Assembly (NCBI RefSeq): GCF_900078755.1
Contig: NZ_FKIH01000017.1
Source: Ichthyocystis sparus
Lineage (GTDB): Bacteria; Pseudomonadota; Gammaproteobacteria; Burkholderiales; 2013Ark19i
Length of the DNA stretch: 21,821 bases
Strand: one strand, 5' to 3'
Position 1 is the stretch's first letter; each line of letters starts with the position of its first letter. Position numbers and translations under genes: made by a program. Under the pieces are notes generated by a model. The model was not told the origin of the DNA. It saw only the letters and a list, made by a program, of their open reading frames with translations, and did no database searches. Below are positions 12,188 to 20,204 of the stretch, one piece after another.

Positions 12188-12664
12188 ATCAAGCTCCTTT
12201 TTTATTTATTATTAATCGCTGTTGTTGATTTTTTATTACCGTTGTTACCAACTTACGGTCAACACGCACCACCACCGCGTCAGGAACACAATTCGAGCAT
12301 AGACACTTGCTACAACCATAACAAAACAGGCAGAAAGAACACCCTACACTATTATTCTATGTCTACGAGAGCGCAAGGCGCTGGAACAAACAACCAAGAA
12401 CACCAGAAAGCAACACACAAGCTGAAAGGAGTCGTGAGCAAATCAAACATAAACCAACGTACGAACACGGTACCGCCATGCCCCACGAACCACACACAGC
12501 CAATAGTATGCCTAACAACAAAACTCACCAATGAAAAATGGCCAACTACACATGCCAAATAATCATATTTACATCGCCAAATAAACCACACCAAATAAAC
12601 CACAATATGTGCCAAAACCAGACAAATTTACACAAAACCCATATCAACTCAAACACACAAGAAT
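12188..12664 (-). repeat. Shine-Dalgarno and conserved upstream block of gene C
   Basis: GGAG (12194-12197) sits 6 nt before the GTG, behind an A-rich leader. The block core is present near 12495-12650, including the plus-strand sequences ATAGTATGCCTAACAACAAA and CAAATAAACCACAATATGTG. CCAAATAAACCACA is duplicated in tandem at about 12575-12607. Open frames on either strand here are not conserved in other copies. Confidence 0.6.
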
Positions 12665-12814
12665 TTAGGACTAATCTACTACAATGCAACATCACATTAC
12701 GAAACTATTGCTAACAAGCAATATCTCAAAAATCACTCTCACAACATAAAATCAACACAAGCACCTTACTCAATAAAAATACCGTGCAATACAAACAAGA
12801 GCAATACCCAGCAC
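12665..12814 (-). repeat. Downstream element of gene D
   Basis: This copy of the 3' element contains the inverted repeat ATTGCT-AACA-AGCAAT at 12707-12722 (6-bp stem, 4-nt loop). No U-tract follows on the minus strand, so I do not call it an intrinsic terminator. The copy after E keeps a 5-bp version, whereas the copies at B and psi-2 are degenerate. Confidence 0.45.
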
Positions 12815-15415
12815 CTAATTTTCCCTTTTCCTTTTTCCCCCACCACTTCCTCGACTTGAAGAAGAAGCTTCGCCTTCAGTAGGGGGAGTTAACTCACTAG
12901 CAGATGGCGGTGAAGGTGGCAAACTACTATTCATCAATGCTGCCAATTTAACTCCTATATCCTCATCCCCAGAATAAGCGTAGGCAGTAGCAGTTGATAC
13001 TGACGGAACACTACCCATCACTGCAGGTGCTGAAGATAAAAGTCCAGCAGCAACATCACTACTGGCGGACACCGAAGAAGAAGACATACCCGAAGAGAAA
13101 GGCTCACCAATAGCCCGCAGTCTAATCATAAATGACTTCTTGAGTCCTAAAGAATAATCAGTACCGCCACTACTTCCAGCCGCCATATCAAGTTCTCCTA
13201 CCCCAACAGAAGTAGTAACAGAAGGGACACTAGTTGCTACCACTGTTACCAATCCAGATGAAGAAGCAAGTAACTCACTCCCTAAAATTTCCGAGGCAGA
13301 AGAACTAGTATCAACCGTAGCTAACTGAGGTCTCAATCGAGACTCAGAATTACCACCAGCTACAGAACTACCACCATCTACTTCAGCAATACGAGATACT
13401 GCTTGCGCTCTTCGTTCTCGTATCATTGAACCTCCCCCTGAAATTGCCAACGCAGGAACACCAACCTTAGCATAAGCATTAACAAAATCTTCCCCACGAA
13501 GAACGGAAAATGCTGACTCCTCAGGGCTTAATGGAGCAAAAAACCGATTAGTAAATTTACTCCACTCCGATGAAAAAACATCCTCCGCAGCTCCTATAAT
13601 AGATCTACCTAAGAATGTCCAAAAAATTATTAAATCGTTCCCACTTAGTGACAACAAGTCACGACCAAAAGTATCACGTGCTCCGACACCAAAAAAAGAG
13701 TCAATAAAACCGAGACGAAACTCAGCACGATACCCGGCGAAGCACTTAGCAACAAGGGCAGTTTTATAAAGCATCATATTAGCTATAAGCCAAGCACATT
13801 GCTCAGAATCTGAGAGCTTACTCAGAGCATCCAACACTTGAATTCTTACCACAGACAAGTAAATATTCCTAGCCAGTGCACCAACATCACAGATAAGAAC
13901 ATCAACTATTTCCCTAACCTCAGGAAGTACTTTAAACCCAAACAAATCTACATAACCATCATCACCATAAGGTACCACTCGTACTTTCATTCTTCCAATA
14001 ATTGAACCAGATCTTGGAACTGACAACGAAGGAACACCGGACTTAGCATGAGCACTAACAAAATCTCCACCACAAGGAGCAAATAATCCCTCTTCAGGGC
14101 CTAATGGAACAAAAAATCTCCTAGTAAGTGCAGACCACCTTGCAACAAAAAAACTCCCTAAAACCTTGAGAATGGCTTTATACAAAGATACCCAAAAATC
14201 TCCTAACCTGTTTCCTGTTAATGGCAACAGGCTATGACTAGAGGAATCCCATACTCTGACACTGCAAAGAGGGTTAATAAAATCAGGAAGGAGCTTAGCA
14301 TAATATACAGCAAGGCACCTGGCCAAGAAATTGGTCTCATAGAACATCATATTATCTGCACACCAAGCGCGTCGTTCAGAATCTGAAAGCTTACGCAAGA
14401 CACCTGACACTGGAGACTTTACCATATAGGGGTAAATACATTTAGCCAACGCACCAACCTCAAATATGAGTCTGTTAACCACTCCACTAAAATCAGGAGA
14501 TACTTCAAACCCAAACAAATCTACAAGACCAACAAATCCTGGCACAGGAAAAGAAGAACTAGGAAGCAATAAAGATGTAGAAGAGGCAGCAGCAGTAGTA
14601 GCAGTGTCAGTAGTAGCACTTCGAATACCACCCAAGGCCCGAGAAATCTCTGCATTCCATATAGGTACCAGGCATTCTCTAACCCTAGTAACTGTACTAG
14701 CAAAAAACAATCCACTAAAATTATCTGCTTCCTCGCTACTAAACCTCATCCTCTCTCCATCAACAAGATGCAAAGAAGAAATAACTCTACGATAAACATT
14801 CTCAAAGTACACTAAAGTAGAATCACTCATATCTGCTTCAAAAGCAGCAAACAATTCACTACGTAAGCTACAAATATCTCTTTCTTCAAGAGCACCAGGT
14901 AAAAAAGTGGACTCTCTAACTCGAGATCTAAAAATTGAAATAGCCACCTCTTCAGCGGTACGTAAAAAATCATTTTCCATACCACGTAATGCTAACAAAT
15001 CCGGAGCATAAACACAGAAACCGCAACACTCCATAGTTTGAAAAGAAGTGATACTAAATACTTCTGGAAGAACATTTGCGCCAGTAGGAATAGGATGAAC
15101 AGCAGCGGTAGAAACAACAACGCCAGCAGTATAACTTCTCTTAGGAGCAGGTCCCTTGCCCTTCTTAGTCCTATCACCACTACCACCCTTACCCACAGAG
15201 GTAGCAGCACTAGTAGAGGCAGCATCAACAGTGTTAACAAAAGAGGAAACAGTAGCGGTAGCAGAAACAGTAGCAATAGTAGAAACAATATCTACACCCC
15301 ATCCACCATCAAGCAAAGTCCGAGCCTGCTGCAAACCATAACTGCCAACTTGATCAGCACCATCATCACCCCCAGTACCAGAACTAGCACCACCGATTCC
15401 AGCTACAGGATTCAC
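12815..15415 (-). CDS. Array family protein D (1-2-2 modules), 866 aa
   Basis: GTG at 15413-15415, with GGAG 5 nt upstream (15421-15424), opens a frame starting MNPVAGIGG. The family is unknown to me. Approximate order: DGADQV and GLQQ 18-30; Thr/Ser/Ala stretch 44-74; KKGKGPAPKRSYTAGVV 84-100; module 1 129-263 (ECCGF, DLLALRGMENDFL, FRSR, VRECL--IWNAEISRALGG); short Thr/Ala/Ser linker without long repeats; module 2 298-455 (VDLFGFEV, RVWDSSSHSLLPLTG, FWVSL, CGGDFV); module 2 489-655 (VDLFGFKVLPEVREIV, SEQCAW, NMMLYKT, GEDFVNAYAKVGVPALA); DYSLGLKKSFMIR about 753; YSGDEDIGVKLAALMN about 814; PPSPPS; tail SSSSRGSGGGKRKREN. D is the least repeat-expanded member and so the best template for the family. 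No signal peptide or membrane helix was evident. The role is not known. Confidence 0.93.
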   Translation of the reverse strand: MNPVAGIGGASSGTGGDDGADQVGSYGLQQARTLLDGGWGVDIVSTIATVSATATVSSFVNTVDAASTSAATSVGKGGSGDRTKKGKGPAPKRSYTAGVVVSTAAVHPIPTGANVLPEVFSITSFQTMECCGFCVYAPDLLALRGMENDFLRTAEEVAISIFRSRVRESTFLPGALEERDICSLRSELFAAFEADMSDSTLVYFENVYRRVISSLHLVDGERMRFSSEEADNFSGLFFASTVTRVRECLVPIWNAEISRALGGIRSATTDTATTAAASSTSLLLPSSSFPVPGFVGLVDLFGFEVSPDFSGVVNRLIFEVGALAKCIYPYMVKSPVSGVLRKLSDSERRAWCADNMMFYETNFLARCLAVYYAKLLPDFINPLCSVRVWDSSSHSLLPLTGNRLGDFWVSLYKAILKVLGSFFVARWSALTRRFFVPLGPEEGLFAPCGGDFVSAHAKSGVPSLSVPRSGSIIGRMKVRVVPYGDDGYVDLFGFKVLPEVREIVDVLICDVGALARNIYLSVVRIQVLDALSKLSDSEQCAWLIANMMLYKTALVAKCFAGYRAEFRLGFIDSFFGVGARDTFGRDLLSLSGNDLIIFWTFLGRSIIGAAEDVFSSEWSKFTNRFFAPLSPEESAFSVLRGEDFVNAYAKVGVPALAISGGGSMIRERRAQAVSRIAEVDGGSSVAGGNSESRLRPQLATVDTSSSASEILGSELLASSSGLVTVVATSVPSVTTSVGVGELDMAAGSSGGTDYSLGLKKSFMIRLRAIGEPFSSGMSSSSVSASSDVAAGLLSSAPAVMGSVPSVSTATAYAYSGDEDIGVKLAALMNSSLPPSPPSASELTPPTEGEASSSSRGSGGGKRKREN

Positions 15416-15858
15416 ACCAACTCCTTCTTTATTTTTATTTATTGTTGTCGTTGATTTTTTATCATCATTGTTATTAATTTACAGCTAACATGCATCATTA
15501 CTACATCAGAGACACAACCCGAGTGTACACACCAGGTACTTACCAAAACGGCTACATAAAAACGCAGAGCACATCACATATAAGAATCGCCACACTGTTA
15601 CCGCTATGTTCCGGAGGGTTCATGGAGTTGAAGCGAACGACCAAGCAAACAGAAAGCAACACACAAACTGAAATAAATTAAGTAAAAATAAATACATAAA
15701 TCAACGTTCTAACGCGAGTTATTCACTACATCTCACTCATCACACACGAAGCTAATGGTACGCTTAACAATTAAACTCGGCTAAGAAAAATAGCCAAATG
15801 CACATACCAACTAATAGTCACATTTGTATCGTCAAACGCACCACAATCTGTGCTAAAA
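15416..15858 (-). repeat. Shine-Dalgarno and conserved upstream block of gene D
   Basis: GGAG lies at 15421-15424 behind an A-rich leader. The block core lies around 15755-15857 (plus strand CATACCAACTAATAGTCACA and CACCACAATCTGTGCTAAAA). It is cut abruptly at 15858, where the C-terminal remnant of psi-3 begins, so the downstream element of psi-3 is missing. Confidence 0.6.
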
Positions 15859-16821
15859 TGCTGCCAATCTCTCCCCTATACCACCCTCCCTATAATCGAT
15901 ACTAGTAGAGTAGCTGCCATTGATGAAACACTGCAGTAAAATGACGAAGAAGACACGCTCAATACACTAATCCCACAGATACATTATTATTTCGCTAACC
16001 TCAGTCAAACCCAAACAAATCGACAAAACCAACGAATCAGCGAAGATATAAAATCAACAGCAGCAACACCCTCCAGCTCTAATAAATGTATTGGCGAAAA
16101 ATAATTACCTAAACTGAGCATCTCCTTCATCACCAAATCTCCTCCTCTCTTCATCAAAGAGATACAAAGAAGAAAACTATACGACTATACAATTAACATT
16201 CTCAAGCTCAAGGTACACTTAATCAAAACCATGCACATCCACTTCAGCAGCAGCAAACAATTCACAATGTAAAATAGAAACCTCTCTTTCTCCAAAAGCA
16301 ACACTTAAGAAAAAATATTTATTATCTAATCTGAGGTCTAAAAATTGAAACAGCCACTTCTTCAATAGTACGTAAAAACCATTTCTATTCTATGATCCCG
16401 CAATTCTAACAAATCCGGAGTATATACACAGAAAGATCAATACTCCATACATAGTTTGAAGAGAAGTAAGATTAACTCCTTCTAGAAGAACACTTGTGCC
16501 GAAAATGGAAGGAGAAATTCTTATCTCAGCAGAATGACAAACAGCAGTGGCATGAAATATGATATCATTGATGTAACCCTAGGAGCACTTCCATTGTCCT
16601 TCTTATTCATGCTGCCACCAACTACCCTTATCCACAGAGACAGCGGAGCCAATGAAGATAGTAACATCACGAATAAAGTAGCAACTGTAGCTACATACAA
16701 CCCTCAATCAGATAAAACCTGAATCTACTTCAATCAGCCACCATCAACTAGACCAGCATCATCTTACTCTACAACCTACATGATCGGAACTAGCACCACC
16801 GACTCAAGTTACAGGATCCAC
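15859..16821 (-). pseudogene. psi-3: decayed, internally deleted member
   Basis: The right end has a family-type start (GTG 16819-16821, then DPVT and an immediate TGA) with the Shine-Dalgarno lost. Leftwards are remnants of GLQQ/ADQV, the Thr/Ala stretch, and module 1 (about 16100-16480). Only the beginning of module 2 remains (LFGF and EVSEI region, about 15985-16025). It is followed directly by the Ser-rich and RLAALMN C-terminal remnant (15859-15965). Most of module 2, the C-terminal linker and the basic tail are deleted. Several frameshifts leave no long frame. Confidence 0.78.
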
Positions 16822-17053
16822 GCCCAACTATTTTCTTACTTGTTATTGGCATTACTGATTTTTTATCATCGTTATTATCAATTTACAGCTAACACATACC
16901 ACCTTCACACCAGAGACACAATATAAGACACAATACAACACCGCATCACAAAACTATTGCCATCGAGCAATACATCAAAAAATCACTCTCAACATAAAAC
17001 AAACACAAGCCCCTCACTCAAATAACATATAGTGCAATACAAAAACTAATCAT
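16822..17053 (-). repeat. Truncated upstream leader of psi-3 joined to the downstream element of gene E
   Basis: The A-rich leader and ACAGCTAACACAT segment (16822-16920) run straight into the downstream element of E (about 16930-17053). That element carries ATTGC-CATCGA-GCAAT near 16965 and an AAAAAATCACTC sequence. The distal core of the upstream block is deleted. No gene was seen. Confidence 0.45.
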
Positions 17054-19723
17054 TTACCTTTTCTTCTTCCTTTTTCGTTTTCCTCTAACACTTACACGAC
17101 TTGAAGAAGAAACTCCGCCTTCCGTAGGAATTGATTCGCTAGCAGGCGGCGGTGAAGGTGGCAGACCTTGATTCAGCAATGCTGCCAATCTCACTCCTAT
17201 ATCCTCATTCCCAGAATAAGTAAAAGTAGTAGTAGTTGCTGCCGATGAAACACTACCCATCCCTACAGATGCCGAAGATAAAGATCCAGCAGCTACACTA
17301 CTAGTGGAAAACAGCGAAGAGGAAGACACAACTGAAGAAGAAGGCACAACCGAAGAGGAAGACTCACCAATACCTTCCCTAATCATAAATGATTTCTTGA
17401 GTCCCAAAGAATAATCAACACGCCCACTAACTCCACCTGCCACATCAGGTTCTACTACCCCAGCAGAAGTGGTAACAGAGGAAGAAATCACAGAACCACT
17501 ACCAGCCAAAGAAACACCACCAGCTGGTTCGGCAACACAAGATACTCCCTGTGCTCTTCGTACTTTCGTAATTGAACCAGACCTTGAAATTGCCAATTCA
17601 GGAACACCAACCTTAGAATTAGCATTAACAAAATCTCTCCCACAAAGAACGGTAAATGGTGGCTCCTCTCCAGGTCCTGGAACAAAAAATAGCCTGGCAG
17701 ATTCACCCCACTCTGCTAAAAAAATATCCCCTACAGCATCTACAATAGCACTGCTCAAAGATATCCAAAAAATTCTTAAGCTGTCTCCCGTTAGTGACAA
17801 CAAGCTACGACCAGAAGTGTTACAGTCCCTGACACTAAAAAGAGAATCAATAAGACCGGGACGAAACTCGGAACAGTACTCGGAAAAGCACTTAGCCATA
17901 AAGGAAGTTTTATAAAGCATCATATTAGATGTAAGCCACGCAAATTGTTCAGAAGGAGCTAAAAGCTCAAGCAGAGCATCCAACACGGGAGCTCCTACCA
18001 TAGATGGGTAAGTACGTCTAGCCAACGCACTAACCTCACGGATAAGAACATTAACTATCTCTCCAACCTCAACAGGCACTTCAAACCCAAACAAATCTAT
18101 AAGATCACCACCGGCCACATAAATATCATCATGAGGTACTGCTTGTGCTCCTATTTCTCCAGCAACTGAAGTACATCCCGAGACTGCCGACGAAGGAACG
18201 CTAATCTTAGAGTAAGCACTAATAAAATCTCCTCCACAAAGAGCAGAGGATCCCTCTAAAGGGCCTAGTGGTAATGGAACAAAAAAGTTCCCAATGAGTC
18301 CATTCCACCTTGAAATAAAAAAATTCCCCACAGCTCTGAGAATGGCTTGGTCTAAGGATAACCAAAAATCTCTTAACATGCTTCCCATTAATGGCGACAA
18401 GCTACGACTAGAAGAATCCCATGCCCTTACAGCACAAAGAGGTTCAATAGATTTAAGAAGGAGCTTAGCATAGTACACAGCAACACATCTAGACACAAGA
18501 CTGGTCTCATAAAGCATCACATTATCTACACACCAGGCAAGTCGTTCAGAAACTGAAAGCTTACACATAACATCTGACACTGGAACTCTCACTACATAGG
18601 GGTAAGTACGTCTAGCAAATGCACAAACCTCAGAAATGAGCGTGTCAACCATTTCAGCAAATTCAGGAAGTACTTTAAACCCAAACAAATCTACAAAATG
18701 GGTAGTAGAAGGGGAAGCGGGAGCAACAACAGCGGGAGCAACAACAGCGGGAGTAGCAGTAGCGGCGGGAGCACGAAAGCAAGAAGAGGTAGCGGGAACA
18801 ACTGGAGCTCCCTCCAAAGTACGGGAAATACCTAAATTCCACTTAATTGCTAAGCACTCCTTAACCTCAGCAACTGTGTCAGAGGTAGCGGGAACAACTG
18901 GAACTCCCTCCAAAGTACGGGAAATCTCTGAATTCCACTTAATCGCTAAGCACTCTTTAATCCTAGCAACTGTACCAGCAAAAAATAATCTTCTAAACTT
19001 ATCGGCTTCCTCATCACTAAATCTAACACTTTCTCCACTAATAAAATGAAAAGATGCAACAATTCTACTATAAATATTAGCAAAGTATACTCCAACAAAA
19101 TTACTCATATGCGCTGCAACAGAAGCAACCGATTCATCACGCAAATTAGAGATATCTACTCCAGCAGCACCACGGAATAAACGAGATCCTCCAACCAGAG
19201 ATCTAAAAATTGAAAAAGCCACTTTTTCAAAGGCACATAAAAGATCATTTTCCATCCCACGTAATGCTAACAAATCCGGAGTACAAACATGAAAACCGCA
19301 ACACTCCACAGTTTGAGAAGAAGTAAGATCAACTAACTCTAGAGCACTTGCGCCACCAGTAGCAGTAGTAGCAATTCCTGTAGGAGCGGAAACAGAAGCG
19401 GCAGAAACTACAACACCAGCAGTACAACCCCTCCTAGGAGCAGGTCCCTTACCCTTATTACTACTTCTACCACCACTACTACCCTTACCTACAGAGGTAG
19501 TAGCACTAGTGGAGGTAGCAGCAGAAGTAGTAATAGCAGAAGTAGTAATAGCAGAGGAAGTAGTAGCGATAGTGGGAGCATTAGCAACGCTAGCCTCACC
19601 CAATACAACATCAGAAAAATCCCGAACCTGAATTTGCTGCAATCCACTACTGACAACTTGATCAGCAACATCATCACACCCAACATCAGAACTATCACCA
19701 CCTACTCCAGCTACAGGATTCAT
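17054..19723 (-). CDS. Array family protein E (1-2-2 modules), 889 aa
   Basis: This is the only intact copy here with an ATG start (19721-19723), with GGAG 6 nt upstream. The product is unrecognised. Approximate order: MNPVAGVGG, DVADQV, GLQQ 1-30; Thr/Ser/Ala stretch 48-76; KGKGPAPRRGCTAGVVV 90-106; module 1 139-273 (ECCGF, DLLALRGMEND, LFFAGTVARIKECL); a duplicated module 1 end at 285-313; Ala/Pro/Val linker with AVVAPAVVAP; module 2 343-500 (VDLFGFKVLPEF, RAWDSSSRSL, CGGDF); module 2 541-700 (LIDLFGFEV, SEQFAW, NMMLYKT, CGRDFVNA); DYSLGLKKSFMIR about 770; YSGNEDIGVRLAALLN about 836; PPSPPP; basic tail VRGKRKRKKKR. No signal peptide or membrane segment was evident. The ATG at the same codon where the paralogs use GTG supports the start assignments across the array. 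Confidence 0.94.
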   Translation of the reverse strand: MNPVAGVGGDSSDVGCDDVADQVVSSGLQQIQVRDFSDVVLGEASVANAPTIATTSSAITTSAITTSAATSTSATTSVGKGSSGGRSSNKGKGPAPRRGCTAGVVVSAASVSAPTGIATTATGGASALELVDLTSSQTVECCGFHVCTPDLLALRGMENDLLCAFEKVAFSIFRSLVGGSRLFRGAAGVDISNLRDESVASVAAHMSNFVGVYFANIYSRIVASFHFISGESVRFSDEEADKFRRLFFAGTVARIKECLAIKWNSEISRTLEGVPVVPATSDTVAEVKECLAIKWNLGISRTLEGAPVVPATSSCFRAPAATATPAVVAPAVVAPASPSTTHFVDLFGFKVLPEFAEMVDTLISEVCAFARRTYPYVVRVPVSDVMCKLSVSERLAWCVDNVMLYETSLVSRCVAVYYAKLLLKSIEPLCAVRAWDSSSRSLSPLMGSMLRDFWLSLDQAILRAVGNFFISRWNGLIGNFFVPLPLGPLEGSSALCGGDFISAYSKISVPSSAVSGCTSVAGEIGAQAVPHDDIYVAGGDLIDLFGFEVPVEVGEIVNVLIREVSALARRTYPSMVGAPVLDALLELLAPSEQFAWLTSNMMLYKTSFMAKCFSEYCSEFRPGLIDSLFSVRDCNTSGRSLLSLTGDSLRIFWISLSSAIVDAVGDIFLAEWGESARLFFVPGPGEEPPFTVLCGRDFVNANSKVGVPELAISRSGSITKVRRAQGVSCVAEPAGGVSLAGSGSVISSSVTTSAGVVEPDVAGGVSGRVDYSLGLKKSFMIREGIGESSSSVVPSSSVVSSSSLFSTSSVAAGSLSSASVGMGSVSSAATTTTFTYSGNEDIGVRLAALLNQGLPPSPPPASESIPTEGGVSSSSRVSVRGKRKRKKKR
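18792..18983 (-). repeat. 96-bp tandem duplication in gene E
   Basis: Two copies lie at an offset of 96 bp (plus strand GCGGGAACAACTGGAGCTCC and GCGGGAACAACTGGAACTCC). They encode two versions of KECLAIKWN--ISRTLEG-PVVPATS. The duplication is in frame and repeats the last helix-like segment of module 1. The copies differ at a modest number of bases, so it is relatively recent. Confidence 0.9.
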
Positions 19724-20204
19724 ACCAAACTCCTTTTTTATTTATTATTATTGTCAATCCGTTGTTATTTGTTATTAATTTTTCACCATAGTTGCCATCA
19801 ACTTGTAGCTAGCACACACCGCTTTCTACAATCTGAGTACAGACAGTGGGTGCCTACTTACAACTGCAGAAACAACAAAATACAAAGCACGCAGAGAAGT
19901 TACCTTACACAGTTACCTCCAACGTCACGTAGAGCACAAGGCGCTGTGGCGAACAAGCAAGCGTGCTAGCGGGCAACACGTCAACTATAAAAAGTCAAGG
20001 AATACCAACACGCGAAAACTAGTTTATTCTGCCTTAAGTATCATCACAAACAAAATTACAAAGCTAATGGTATGCTGAACAACGAAACCTACCTATGAAA
20101 AATAGCCAAATACACACAACAACTAATGGTCATATATTGTCAAATAAACCACAATCTGCGATAAAACCAGATAAATCTACACAAAACCTATATCAACATA
20201 GACA
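19724..20204 (-). repeat. Shine-Dalgarno and conserved upstream block of gene E
   Basis: GGAG (19730-19733) lies behind an A-rich leader, which contains a minus-strand TTGACA near 19752. The core at about 20068-20203 has plus-strand GGTATGCTGAACAACGAAAC, TTGTCAAATAAACCACAATC and CACAAAACCTATATCAACAT. It then joins psi-4 at the same point as the block of A joins psi-1. Confidence 0.6.

Noticed and set aside
12707..12722. Intrinsic terminator after gene D
   Set aside because: The stem is short and AT-rich, with no U-run on the minus strand. It is kept only as an inverted repeat.
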